From: Candidatus Saccharimonadota bacterium
Lineage (GTDB): Bacteria; Patescibacteriota; Saccharimonadia; Saccharimonadales; Saccharimonadaceae
Assembly (NCBI GenBank): GCA_009785325.1
Contig: WQWN01000005.1
Location: forward strand, 1-64,000
Direction of reading: 5' to 3'
DNA: 64,000 nucleotides
This document shows, in pieces, positions 19,906-29,807 of the stretch (positions within the stretch are counted from its first letter, which is position 1; every line of letters starts with the position of its first letter). The notes under the pieces are model-generated. The model made no database searches, had not been told where the DNA came from, and saw only the letters and a list, made by a program, of their open reading frames with translations. Made by a program: the position numbers and the translations under genes.

Positions 19906-19982
19906 CGCGGGGTAGAGCAGCCTGGTAGCTCGTGTGGCTCATAACCACAAGGTCGCAAGTTCAAATCTTGCCCCCGCAACCA
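19906..19982 (+). tRNA. Initiator tRNA-fMet(CAT), CCA encoded
   Basis: CGCGGGGTAGAGCAGCCTGGTAGCTCGTGTGGCTCATAACCACAAGGTCGCAAGTTCAAATCTTGCCCCCGCAACCA; C1:A72 mismatch and A11:U24 are initiator hallmarks. Confidence 0.92.
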
Positions 19983-19993
19983 CGACATTATCC

Positions 19994-20016
19994 AAAAACT
20001 CCCTCTCGGGAGTTTT
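19994..20016 (+). terminator. Intrinsic terminator after tRNA-fMet
   Basis: AAAACTCCC-tctc-GGGAGTTTT. Confidence 0.8.
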
Positions 20017-20072
20017 ACATTAACTAGCACACTCTTGTCCCCACTTCTTAGTCATGCTACTGTTTATCATAA

Positions 20073-20750
20073 ATGAACTCTATCGATAAACCCAGTTTCA
20101 ACGAAAACATTACTACTACGTTAGATTTCTTCCAAAATCCCAAAACGTCAGATCCTTTCCGCTTTCTCTCTGGTAATGGCTGTGTGCTCATCTCTGCTCC
20201 ACACAGCGTCGAGCAATTACGCCTCGGCAAACCCAAGCTCCCTGAATATCAAACCGGCATCCTCGCTCTACTCCTCCACCATACACTCAATTGCCCCACT
20301 ATCATAAAAACCTCAAATCAAAATGACGACGCCAACTTCGACATGCCCTGCGCCTACAAATCATTCCTCACTACCCAGATCCCCGACAGCAGCATTAAAT
20401 ATCTCATCGACCTACACCAGATGTCTAGACGCCGCAAACAAATGATTACTATCTGCACTGGTCGCGGAGCTAACATCCACAAACGAGACGACATCACAGA
20501 TCTTATCAAAAACTCTTTCAAAGCATCGAAGTTCCACGGCATCCATATTGACGATCCCTTCGACGCCACCTATGAAAACACTGTTTCTTCCTATATCTCT
20601 CGCACTTGCCGCATTCCTTGTTTCCAGTTGGAAATTAATTCCCAGCTAGTCCACACCGACCACCCTCAGCACAGGTTCTATGATGTCTTAAACGTTCTCT
20701 CGCACATCATCCAAACTCTCAATAACCCTAGTGCTTCCCTAAAACCTTAG
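20073..20750 (+). CDS. N-formylglutamate amidohydrolase-like protein
   Basis: ISAPHSVEQLRLGKPKLPEYQTG, YLIDLHQMSRRRKQMITICTG resembles the FGase family. Confidence 0.55.
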   Translation: MNSIDKPSFNENITTTLDFFQNPKTSDPFRFLSGNGCVLISAPHSVEQLRLGKPKLPEYQTGILALLLHHTLNCPTIIKTSNQNDDANFDMPCAYKSFLTTQIPDSSIKYLIDLHQMSRRRKQMITICTGRGANIHKRDDITDLIKNSFKASKFHGIHIDDPFDATYENTVSSYISRTCRIPCFQLEINSQLVHTDHPQHRFYDVLNVLSHIIQTLNNPSASLKP

Positions 20751-21489
20751 AAGCAATCCCCGTCAAATCCGTCGGCATTAAAATAATAGTTTTCTGATTA
20801 GGATCTCCAGAAATCTTCTCCAATGTCTGCAGCGTCCTCAGATTTACACCCCCAGGAATTTCCGTCAGCATCCTCGCCGCTTCTGCCACCGCCGCAGCCG
20901 CCGCCTTTTCACCTTCCGCTGTAATGATCGCCGCTCGCCGCGTCCTCTCCGCCTCCGCCTGTCGCGCCATCGCCCTCTGCATATCCGCCGGCAACTCAAT
21001 ATTCTGCAGCTTCACATGTTCAATATCAATCCCCCACTTCGCCGCTTGCACCTCTACAATCCCTCGGATCTGTTGTGAAATCTCATCTCGCTTACTCAAA
21101 AGATCATCCAGTTCAAACGTTCCCGTCACATCACGCAGCGCCGTCTTCGCATAATGACTCGTCGCATACACGTAATTAGTCGTTTCCAAAATCGCCTTAG
21201 CAGGATCAATTACTTTGAAATACACTACCGCATCCACTCCTACTGTCACGTTATCTCGCGTAATCACGTCTTGCTTCGGCACATCCACAGGGGTTGTCCT
21301 AATGTCCACCTTTATCATCCTCTGGAAATACGGCACAATCAGTCGCAGTCCCGGAGTCTTAATCGAGCTAAACCGCCCCAGCGTCAAAATCACCCCTCGC
21401 TCATACTGATTCACAACCCTAATACCTGGAATCACAAAAAACAGCAGAATTACCGCTATAATTGCACCAAGTCCTATCAATCCTTCCAT
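20728..21489 (-). CDS. SPFH/Band 7 (stomatin/slipin-like) protein
   Basis: N-terminal TM, VNQYERGVILTLGRFSSIKTPGLRLIVPYFQRM, AKWGIDIEHVKLQNIELPADMQRAMARQAEAER. Confidence 0.92.
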   Translation of the reverse strand: MEGLIGLGAIIAVILLFFVIPGIRVVNQYERGVILTLGRFSSIKTPGLRLIVPYFQRMIKVDIRTTPVDVPKQDVITRDNVTVGVDAVVYFKVIDPAKAILETTNYVYATSHYAKTALRDVTGTFELDDLLSKRDEISQQIRGIVEVQAAKWGIDIEHVKLQNIELPADMQRAMARQAEAERTRRAAIITAEGEKAAAAAVAEAARMLTEIPGGVNLRTLQTLEKISGDPNQKTIILMPTDLTGIASKVLGKH

Positions 21490-21527
21490 TCGTATATCTC
21501 CTCTTATTTTACCTTCATTCTACCACA

Positions 21528-22691
21528 CTAAAACTGCTTCAAATAATTCGTCTCGAAACTCGACTTCACACGCGCCCTTTCCGCAAACCTCTCCTCCGCC
21601 AACTCCACCAGTTTCTCCACTAGCTTTACATTACTAATCCCCGCTTTCGCAAAGTTATGCGCATAAAGACCCCCCGGCATCGGATTCACTTCGTTGAAAT
21701 AAATCTTCTTTGTCTTTTCATCAATTAAAAGATCCACTCGCGCGATCCCGTTTAGACCCATCACCCGCCACACATCACGCGCCGTATCTTCACACTCCTC
21801 ATACAGACCCTCTGGTAGTTTCGCCGGAATCTCCGAATACCCTTGCGCACTCTTCTCGCCGCTCTTTTTCCCGCCTTCGCGGATATATTTCGCCTCAAAA
21901 TCAAACACTTCCCCATCACCCAAATTCATCGGCCGCTCCACCATGGCTACCTCAGGCTCCACTCCACCAATCATCGGCACCGTCACCTCGATCAAATTCT
22001 CTACCGCCTCCTCCACCAAAATCACCTCATCATAATACGCCGCCACCTCCATCGCATTCTCCAACCCCGCCACACCCTTCACTTTCGTAATCCCAATACT
22101 CGACCCCAAATGCGCCGGCTTCACAAATACAGGAAACTTCAGCTGCTTCTTCACTCTCCCCGCCACTTCATCACGCCCACTCTCAAAATCCCCTCGCGAA
22201 AAACTCACGAACTTCGCTGTCAAAATCCCGCTCGCCTCTGCCACCTGCTTCGCCAAAACCTTATTCATCGCCACTACACTCGCCTCCATATCACACCCCA
22301 CAAACGGCACATTTGCCATCCTCAGTAGTCCCATCAACGACCCATCCTCCCCATACGCTCCATGTGTTGCCGGAAATACAACATCTATCCCCCACTCTTT
22401 CTTTCGCAATCCACTTCCCACACTCAACTTCAACCCTCCACCCATTTCCACCTTCACCGCTCGCGACCCATTCATCAACTCCTCCACCTTCCCCGTCCGA
22501 TAAGCCCCAATCTCCCCGAACTCTTCCCCCGCATACCACTCACCCCTCTTCGACACATACACCGGCACCACCTCGAACCCCGCCAGCTTCAGTGGCTTGA
22601 TCACGCTCGCCACTGCCGTCACGATCGACACATCATGTTCCGGGCTCTTTCCCCCAAACACTACCGCCACAGTCTTCTTTAAACTCATCAC
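21528..22691 (-). CDS. ddl: D-alanine--D-alanine ligase
   Basis: VAVVFGGKSPEHDVSIVTA, PVFVKPAHLGSSIGITKV, FNEVNPMPG. Confidence 0.93.
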   Translation of the reverse strand: MMSLKKTVAVVFGGKSPEHDVSIVTAVASVIKPLKLAGFEVVPVYVSKRGEWYAGEEFGEIGAYRTGKVEELMNGSRAVKVEMGGGLKLSVGSGLRKKEWGIDVVFPATHGAYGEDGSLMGLLRMANVPFVGCDMEASVVAMNKVLAKQVAEASGILTAKFVSFSRGDFESGRDEVAGRVKKQLKFPVFVKPAHLGSSIGITKVKGVAGLENAMEVAAYYDEVILVEEAVENLIEVTVPMIGGVEPEVAMVERPMNLGDGEVFDFEAKYIREGGKKSGEKSAQGYSEIPAKLPEGLYEECEDTARDVWRVMGLNGIARVDLLIDEKTKKIYFNEVNPMPGGLYAHNFAKAGISNVKLVEKLVELAEERFAERARVKSSFETNYLKQF

Positions 22692-22858
22692 ATACCTCCT
22701 AGTCTCTTCTAATTATACCCCTCCCGCCACTTAAAGATCAAACTCTATAAACTCCATCGACTCCCTTCTCACAAAATATACTAATGTCTAGAGCAAGAGC
22801 TATGGAGGCTTAAGTAGAAGCATTAAATACACTCACGCGAGAGGAAGCTATCCACATT

Positions 22859-23086
22859 ATGCGAATCAAAACAAAAACACTCAGCAAGTTACCCTATATA
22901 GTAGTTACTGCAGTGCTAGGAGTTTTTTCAGCCCAGACTCTAGTATTAAATTTAATCGATCCAGCACATCAAGCAGGAATAGTAGATGTTACTGTACGTA
23001 CCCTACACGGATCAGTCACCTTATATCAATCATATACTTTCATAGACTTACCAGACGTGCCGAATACGGGACATGAACGCCCCTAA
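22859..23086 (+). CDS. 75-aa remnant: signal-like N-terminus fused to the C-terminal tail of the RCC1/IPT surface-protein family
   Basis: GIVDVTVRTLHGSVTLYQSYTFIDLPDVPNTGHERP nearly matches the C-terminus of 57619..59199, with close DNA identity. Confidence 0.7.
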   Translation: MRIKTKTLSKLPYIVVTAVLGVFSAQTLVLNLIDPAHQAGIVDVTVRTLHGSVTLYQSYTFIDLPDVPNTGHERP

Positions 23087-23132
23087 CTCTCAAATCCATG
23101 TTATAATTCTCCCTAGAAAAGGAGAAAACGGT

Positions 23133-24428
23133 ATGCAAAAAGTTAACACCGCACCACTATCTGGATTCATGCAACTCTTGCCCGAAGACCAGATCGAATT
23201 CGACCGCATTAAACAGGTAATTCTAAACGCCCATCATCGTAATGGCTTCCTCTCCATCGAAACACCCATCGTTCACCGCCAGGAACTTCTCTTCGCAAAA
23301 GCAGGTAGCGATACAGAGAAGCAGATCTACCAACTCGAAAAAGGCGACCACAAACTCGCCCTCCGATTCGACCTCACCGTCCCACTTGCAGCATATGTCG
23401 CCGAAAACCAATCCTATCTCAACTTCCCATTCAAAGCCAGCAATATCGGCAAAGTTTATCGCGGCGAACGATCTCAGCGCGGTCGCTACCGCGAATTCTA
23501 TCAGTGCGACGCCGACGTCATCGCTCGCGGCGAACTTGACATCGCTTACGACGCCGAAATTATCGGCCTTATCCATGAGATCTACTCCGAACTAAACTTC
23601 GGCAAATTCACCCTCCGCGTCTCCAACCGCAAACTCTTAAACGGTTTCCTCAACTCCCTCGGCCTCGGCGAAAAATCCATCGAAGTTAGTCGCATAATCG
23701 ACGATGCCGAAAAAATCTCCGAGCAAGAATTCGTCCAAAAACTCCAAGATCTTAAAGTCGCCCAAAAAACCATCGACCACATAACCCAATTCATCAACAT
23801 TAAAGGCGAATCCACCGAAATCATCGCTCAGCTCCGCGATCTCAAAATCACCGACGAACAATTCCTCACTGGCCTCTCCGAACTCCAAACGGTCATGAGT
23901 CTCCTCGCCGCCAAAAATGTCACAACTGCCAAAATCGACCTCATGATCGTCCGTGGCCTAGATTATTACACCGGCACCGTCTACGAAACTATCCTAAACG
24001 ACCACCCAAACGTCGGTTCTGTCAGTTCTGGCGGTCGCTACGATAACCTCACCTCTACCTTCTCAAATGAAACCTTTCAGGGAGTCGGCGGCAGTATCGG
24101 CCTCACTCGCCTCTTCAGCGTTCTTAAGGAAATCGGAATCATCAAATCAGAAAACACCGCCCCAGCCGACCTTCTCGTCATCCCGATGTCGCCCGACCAA
24201 TTCCCATTTTGCTACAAACTCGCCACTGATCTACGTAGTCAGAATCTCAAAATCGACACTTACCTCGCCTCCGGCAAGGTCGCTAAAAAACTCTCCTTCG
24301 CTGACAAATCCCACATTCCTTACACGATCGTCGTCGGCGAAAACGAGGTTGAAACAAACCGCCTCCATGTCAAAAACATGACCGACGGCTCACTCACTCC
24401 TCTCGACGAATTCCTCCAGAATCGCTAG
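23133..24428 (+). CDS. hisS: Histidyl-tRNA synthetase
   Basis: Class II aaRS motifs; FDLTVPLAAYVAENQ, YREFYQCDADVI, GLDYYTGTVYE, GGRYDNL. Confidence 0.95.
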   Translation: MQKVNTAPLSGFMQLLPEDQIEFDRIKQVILNAHHRNGFLSIETPIVHRQELLFAKAGSDTEKQIYQLEKGDHKLALRFDLTVPLAAYVAENQSYLNFPFKASNIGKVYRGERSQRGRYREFYQCDADVIARGELDIAYDAEIIGLIHEIYSELNFGKFTLRVSNRKLLNGFLNSLGLGEKSIEVSRIIDDAEKISEQEFVQKLQDLKVAQKTIDHITQFINIKGESTEIIAQLRDLKITDEQFLTGLSELQTVMSLLAAKNVTTAKIDLMIVRGLDYYTGTVYETILNDHPNVGSVSSGGRYDNLTSTFSNETFQGVGGSIGLTRLFSVLKEIGIIKSENTAPADLLVIPMSPDQFPFCYKLATDLRSQNLKIDTYLASGKVAKKLSFADKSHIPYTIVVGENEVETNRLHVKNMTDGSLTPLDEFLQNR

Positions 24429-24438
24429 ATTATACCGC

Positions 24439-25926
24439 CTACGCGTAATTATCCGTCCAGTCGTTCTGCATCAGCACCACATCTCCCGCCGCCACAAACT
24501 TATCCAGGTTCTGATAAAATTCCACTGGATCTTCCACTATCTTCAGCTCTCCCTCAAAATCTCTTCCGACCAGCCCCGCCTCGATCCATCCCGTCACCGA
24601 ATTCTTCATCAACACCACCTCATCCACTCCATCTGCTAGTAACCCCCCGATCTCCAGATGTAACCTCTCTCCCTCCTCTCCACACTCAACCAGTCCTGGC
24701 GTCACGTAAATCTTCTTCTTTCCCTCTAAACTCTTCAATAACCTAATCCCTGCCCGCATCCCATCGATATTTCCGTTATATGTATCATCAATCACTGTCG
24801 CACCACTCACACTACGCGGCTGCATCCTATGCTTAAACGGCTTCACACTCGCTAGTCCTTCCATAATCTCTTTTTCACTCAACCCGAGTTTCAGTGCCAA
24901 ACTCACCGTCGCCGCGACTACTCCTACACTATGCTCACCCAATAGTCTCGTCCTCACAGTCAACTTCTCTTTGCCTTTTTTCATCACAAACTCTGTCCCG
25001 CCCACATCCACCTCTACATCAGAGATCTTCCATCCGTCCACACCACCTATTCCATATAAAACATCCTCCGATCTCGCCATCTGTCTCAGCTCTTCCGAAT
25101 CTCCGTTTAAATAAACCCCCTTCTCGCCCAAAAAGTCCCTCAACCCAAACAACGTCCTCACGATCTCATCTTTCGACCCAAAACTGGCCAAATGCGCTTC
25201 ATTCACCCCAGTAATAAACCCTACATCTGGCCGCACCCACTCACACATTTCACTAATATCCCCTGCCCGATATTCACCCATCTCAAAAATTAAAACCTCC
25301 TCATCACCATCCAGTCCCTCTACAAATTTCGCAATTCCCAGTGGTTGATTAATATTCCCTTCTGTCGCCGCCACCTTTTTTCCTACTCCCAACACCATCC
25401 TCAAGACCTCTTTCGTCGTCGTCTTTCCATAACTCCCCACTACTGCAATTTTCACACCCTTATGTCCCGCCAACTTCCCCTCTGCCTCACCGATCACTCT
25501 TCCTTCAATCGGTTTCTGCACAAAAACCTCCCCCACCGCCACAGGTACCACGACCAAATATGCTAGCCACCACTTCATCGCCCACACCGTCAACGCAAAA
25601 ACCCCCACCGCGATCAAAACCCTCACAGCTACACCCTCTACCACCCACTCGCCACACACCCACTCCTCCATCCCGCATCGCGCAAAAACCAGTCCATACA
25701 AAAACCACACCGCCACTCCCGCCACAGCCAGCCCAAAAAGTTCCATACCATACCCCACACCTGCCAATACCTTCGCCTTCCGCGTCCAGTCCAACTTCCC
25801 ACGCACCGCCACATTTTTATATCTAAAATTCTCTGCCCGCCGCACCCATCGCATATATTCTCGTGCATCATACTCCGTCGCCTGCAACATATAAACCAGC
25901 GTCACTACATACTTCAGTGAGAACAT
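24439..25926 (-). CDS. murF: MurF-like UDP-N-acetylmuramoyl-tripeptide--D-Ala-D-Ala ligase with N-terminal membrane region
   Basis: VVGSYGKTTTKEVLRMVLG, EGNINQPLGI, IDDTYNGNIDGM; start chosen at MFSLKYVV to reduce overlap. Confidence 0.8.
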   Translation of the reverse strand: MFSLKYVVTLVYMLQATEYDAREYMRWVRRAENFRYKNVAVRGKLDWTRKAKVLAGVGYGMELFGLAVAGVAVWFLYGLVFARCGMEEWVCGEWVVEGVAVRVLIAVGVFALTVWAMKWWLAYLVVVPVAVGEVFVQKPIEGRVIGEAEGKLAGHKGVKIAVVGSYGKTTTKEVLRMVLGVGKKVAATEGNINQPLGIAKFVEGLDGDEEVLIFEMGEYRAGDISEMCEWVRPDVGFITGVNEAHLASFGSKDEIVRTLFGLRDFLGEKGVYLNGDSEELRQMARSEDVLYGIGGVDGWKISDVEVDVGGTEFVMKKGKEKLTVRTRLLGEHSVGVVAATVSLALKLGLSEKEIMEGLASVKPFKHRMQPRSVSGATVIDDTYNGNIDGMRAGIRLLKSLEGKKKIYVTPGLVECGEEGERLHLEIGGLLADGVDEVVLMKNSVTGWIEAGLVGRDFEGELKIVEDPVEFYQNLDKFVAAGDVVLMQNDWTDNYA

Positions 25927-25949
25927 ACTCACCAATCGCTTCACATCTT

Positions 25950-26711
25950 TCACTTCGCCAAAAACTCCTTCACTAGCTTCAAACACTCCTCAGGTCTCTC
26001 CAGAAAAACATAATGCCCCGCGTCATTCAGAATATGTACCCTTGAATCCCGAATCCGCTTAAACTCATATGCATCTTTCGCTGGCGTATCCGTATCGTTC
26101 GCCCCCCAAATCACCAAACTCGGCTGCTCAATCTTCTCGATATACCTCTTCAGATCTTCCGCTACCACATTTCGAAACACCTCCCTCATTCCCTCGCTCG
26201 CATTCACAAAATCCGTCGCCCCCGCCGCACCATACAGCTTTATTCGCATCAATTTCGCGTAACTTTTCACTCCAGGCAACTTACTCACCGCACGTCCCGC
26301 TTTTGCCGCCGCACCATATGCTCGCATCTTCACCGACCTCTTCCGCTTAATCCCTCCAGACCCCATAAATACCAACTTATCCGCCTCCAACTTCCCCTCA
26401 CCAAAACCTTTCAACATCACCCTCCCACCAAACGAATGCCCTACCACCGCGTACACTTTTTTCAACTTTAACTTCTCTATGAATTTCGTCACAAACTCCA
26501 CGTAATCCTCCACTCCCCACGCACTCGGCGGTTCATCCGTTCCACCAAAACCTGGCATATTCAAAGCCACCACTCGATACTTCTTCTTTAATTCCCCGCT
26601 CATCTCTTCAAAAACTTTCGAGCTACTCCCCCATCCATGCAAAAACAAAACTACCTTACCATTCCCGGCCGCCTCATATTCCGTCATGATTCCGTCGACA
26701 ACTATTTTCAT
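25950..26711 (-). CDS. Alpha/beta hydrolase
   Basis: LFLHGWGSS, VVGHSFGGRV, LNDAGHYVFLERPEE. Confidence 0.9.
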   Translation of the reverse strand: MKIVVDGIMTEYEAAGNGKVVLFLHGWGSSSKVFEEMSGELKKKYRVVALNMPGFGGTDEPPSAWGVEDYVEFVTKFIEKLKLKKVYAVVGHSFGGRVMLKGFGEGKLEADKLVFMGSGGIKRKRSVKMRAYGAAAKAGRAVSKLPGVKSYAKLMRIKLYGAAGATDFVNASEGMREVFRNVVAEDLKRYIEKIEQPSLVIWGANDTDTPAKDAYEFKRIRDSRVHILNDAGHYVFLERPEECLKLVKEFLAK

Positions 26712-26796
26712 ACCCTCATTATACCCTACAAGCCCTACTCGTGCGCATCGTCCCGCTTATCACCTAACAACAACTACTTATGCTAAAATAATCCCT

Positions 26797-28005
26797 ATGC
26801 TCGGGCATCTTAAATCTCTCCGCACAAACGAAAATATCCTCGTCGCCGTGGACACTCTTCTTCACAGCAAATCTGTCTTTGTTTCCGTCTTTCTCATGAC
26901 CTACATGATCCGCACCTCTCTCACCGATTCGCCCGACGGCTTCATCATCTTCCGCCTCGTTAGCTACATCGTTATGGGAGCTGCTTCTATCTTTCTTATG
27001 CGCTTCCTCCGCAAACACCCCCTTGCCGCTTGGCGCATCGGTACATTCTCCTCTATTCTCAAAATCGGCCTCGTTATCCTCCTCGACCCTTACTCTATCA
27101 CCTTTCCTCTCATCATCGCCCTCATCAACGGCCTCGAAGCCACCCTCTACTGGCGCCCGACTGTCTTCTTTTCAATCACCGAAGTCCGCAATGACCGTCG
27201 ACATCGCTTCGAGAGCCTCAAACACATCTTCTCCTCCATCGTCAGAATTATCTCCCCCATTATCCTCGCCCTCCTCATCACCGACGCAGGTTTCGCTCAA
27301 ACTTCCATCGTCATTATCATTATTTCAATCGTTCAATTTTTCATCACTATCCTCTTCCGCCCCGCGCGCGTTGTCACCACCCGTCCTCACAAACTCCGCG
27401 CCATCTGGAACCAATTTATTCGCATCAAAGACCTCCGCCGCAATATCCTCCTCATGCAGTTTGTCCGTGGCCTCCTCATCTCTGGATCTGCCTACCTACT
27501 TGTCCCTATCATACTGATCTACACATACTCCCAATCCGACATCGCCCTCGGCATATACACTTCTATCGGTGTTATTTTTGCCATCACTCTTACTTTTACC
27601 TATCAACGTATCGCCCGCAGCCCAAAGCGCATCCGCTCTTTCGCAAAACTTATTGCTCCTTTCGCTATCCTCGCACCGCTCCTCCTAGTCCTCTCTCCCT
27701 CCACACCCTTTGCTGTCATTTTTTATATCTTCAGTATCGCCGCAGTCGAAGGATTCTTCAACCTCTTCGCCTCCGTCCATATCATGAACTCCATCAAAAA
27801 ACACCTAAATGGCGATTCTTATCTTCTAGAAGTCGAATGCGTCGGCGAGGTCGCCCTCTGTGTCGGCCGTGTCATCTCATTTTCTACTCTACTCATACTT
27901 ATCACTCTTACCGGCACCACCTACCTTCCTCACTTTGCCGTCATTTCTTCACTCGCCATCATACCCGCTCTCACTATCACCCTCCCCAAACACTCCAAAT
28001 CATGA
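26797..28005 (+). CDS. MFS-like transporter
   Basis: About 12 hydrophobic segments; start placed after TATGCTAAAAT -10. Confidence 0.7.
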   Translation: MLGHLKSLRTNENILVAVDTLLHSKSVFVSVFLMTYMIRTSLTDSPDGFIIFRLVSYIVMGAASIFLMRFLRKHPLAAWRIGTFSSILKIGLVILLDPYSITFPLIIALINGLEATLYWRPTVFFSITEVRNDRRHRFESLKHIFSSIVRIISPIILALLITDAGFAQTSIVIIIISIVQFFITILFRPARVVTTRPHKLRAIWNQFIRIKDLRRNILLMQFVRGLLISGSAYLLVPIILIYTYSQSDIALGIYTSIGVIFAITLTFTYQRIARSPKRIRSFAKLIAPFAILAPLLLVLSPSTPFAVIFYIFSIAAVEGFFNLFASVHIMNSIKKHLNGDSYLLEVECVGEVALCVGRVISFSTLLILITLTGTTYLPHFAVISSLAIIPALTITLPKHSKS

Positions 28006-28017
28006 CATAATGTCACC

Positions 28018-29208
28018 ATGAACCGCATTCCCCTAGCCGAAAAACTAAGACCCGAAAAACTCTCCGACGTCATCGGCCAGTCCCACCTAATCGGCCCCGA
28101 CAAAATCCTAAACAAAATAGTCGAAAAAAACGAACCCGTAAATCTCATTTTCTGGGGCCCACCCGGCATCGGAAAAACAACTCTAGCTCGCATCATCGCC
28201 ACCGGCTGGAAATCCGACTTCATCGAAATTTCCGCCGTCACCAGCGGAAAAAAAGACGTAGAAAAAGTCGTCGAACACGCCCGCCTCAACTGGAATCTCC
28301 AGATTCGCACCGTTCTTTTCGTCGACGAAATCCATCGCTTCAACAAAGCTCAACAAGACGCCTTTCTCCCCCACGTCGAATCCGGCCTCATCACCCTCAT
28401 CGGCGCCACCACCGAAAACCCCTCCTTCGAAATCATCACCCCACTCCTCTCCCGCTCCCGCGTCCTCGTCCTAAATCCACTCGCCAAAACCGAAATTCTA
28501 CAAGTCTTGCGCCGCGCAGTAAAACTAGAAAACGCAACCAAAAAAATCGACAAAAAATCCCTCGACTACATCGCCGAACTCTCCGGCGGCGACGCTCGCA
28601 CCGCCCTCGGCAACCTCGAACTCAGCCTCAGTCTTTCCGAAAAAGTCACGGTAGAAACCGTAAAAACCGCCGCCCAAAAAATCGTCCCCGGCTACGACAA
28701 AAAAGGCGACATGCACTACGACGTCATCTCCGCCTTCATCAAATCCATGCGCGGCAGCGACATCGACGCCGCCCTCTACTACCTCGCCCGCATGATTCAA
28801 GCCGGCGAAGACCCCAAATTCATCGCCCGCCGCATGGTCATTTTCGCCTCAGAAGACATCGGCCTCGCCGGCAACCACGCCCTCACCCTCGCCCTCTCTG
28901 CCTTCCAGTCCATCGAACGCGTCGGCATGCCCGAGGGAGGAATCATCCTCTCCCACGTCACCGTCGCCCTCTGCAAATCCCCCAAATCCCGCCAAACCTA
29001 CGACGCCTGGCATCGTGCCTTAGACCTAGCCAACAAATCCCCAAATCACCCCGTCCCCCTAGTCCTCCGAAACGCCCCCACCAAACTAATGAAAGACCTA
29101 AACTACGGCAAAACCAAATCCGGCGAATCTCAAAAGTGGACCGCCGGCCATCACGCCGACGCCTCCTACCTCCCTGACGACCTCCCACCTGACCCAATTT
29201 TCCAATAA
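28018..29208 (+). CDS. rarA: Replication-associated recombination protein A (RarA/MgsA)
   Basis: PLAEKLRPEKLSDVIGQSHL, GPPGIGKTTLARIIA, FVDEIHRFNKAQQDAFLPHVE. Confidence 0.95.
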   Translation: MNRIPLAEKLRPEKLSDVIGQSHLIGPDKILNKIVEKNEPVNLIFWGPPGIGKTTLARIIATGWKSDFIEISAVTSGKKDVEKVVEHARLNWNLQIRTVLFVDEIHRFNKAQQDAFLPHVESGLITLIGATTENPSFEIITPLLSRSRVLVLNPLAKTEILQVLRRAVKLENATKKIDKKSLDYIAELSGGDARTALGNLELSLSLSEKVTVETVKTAAQKIVPGYDKKGDMHYDVISAFIKSMRGSDIDAALYYLARMIQAGEDPKFIARRMVIFASEDIGLAGNHALTLALSAFQSIERVGMPEGGIILSHVTVALCKSPKSRQTYDAWHRALDLANKSPNHPVPLVLRNAPTKLMKDLNYGKTKSGESQKWTAGHHADASYLPDDLPPDPIFQ

Positions 29209-29270
29209 TATCCCACTGTGATATAATCACGTCAAGTGGGAGTATCTTACATCAAAAGGAGCAAATCTAT

Positions 29271-29717
29271 ATGTCGCAGATCAAAGTCGAGATCGTCAAC
29301 AAGTCCAACAACCCCAATCCAACGTATCAAACTTTCGGATCCTCTGGCATGGACATCCAGGCATACCTACCAGAAAAGTCAGTGGTCATATATCCTGGTA
29401 AAACCGCCAAAATACCTACCGGTCTTTATTTCTCTCTCCCTTTTGGCTACGAATTCCAAGTCCGCCCCCGCTCAGGATTAGCCGCAAAATCTAGCATCAC
29501 CGTCATCAACACTCCCGGTACAGTCGATGACGACTATCGTGGCGAAGTATGTGTACTACTCATTAACCACGGCAACGAAGCTTTCTATGTCCAAAGCGGC
29601 GATCGCATTGCCCAGCTCGTACTTCAACAAGTCCCAAAAGCCGAACTAATCCCAGTCAAAGACCTCGACGACACCAAACGCGGGTCTGGAGGTTTCGGCA
29701 GCACTGGCATCACCTAG
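29271..29717 (+). CDS. dut: dUTP diphosphatase
   Basis: SSGMDIQAYLPE, RPRSGLAAKSSITVINTPGTVDDDYRGE, GDRIAQLVL, RGSGGFGSTG. Confidence 0.95.
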   Translation: MSQIKVEIVNKSNNPNPTYQTFGSSGMDIQAYLPEKSVVIYPGKTAKIPTGLYFSLPFGYEFQVRPRSGLAAKSSITVINTPGTVDDDYRGEVCVLLINHGNEAFYVQSGDRIAQLVLQQVPKAELIPVKDLDDTKRGSGGFGSTGIT

Positions 29718-29746
29718 ATCTACCAAATCAACTCCTACTTATCAAC

Positions 29747-29781
29747 AGACCCAGGACACTTACCTGGGTCTAATTCTTTTC
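29747..29781 (+). terminator. Intrinsic terminator after dut
   Basis: AGACCCAGG-acacttac... CCTGGGTCT followed by TTCTTTT. Confidence 0.7.
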
Positions 29782-29807
29782 CAGTGGTCAAATGAAAAGC
29801 CGCAGGA

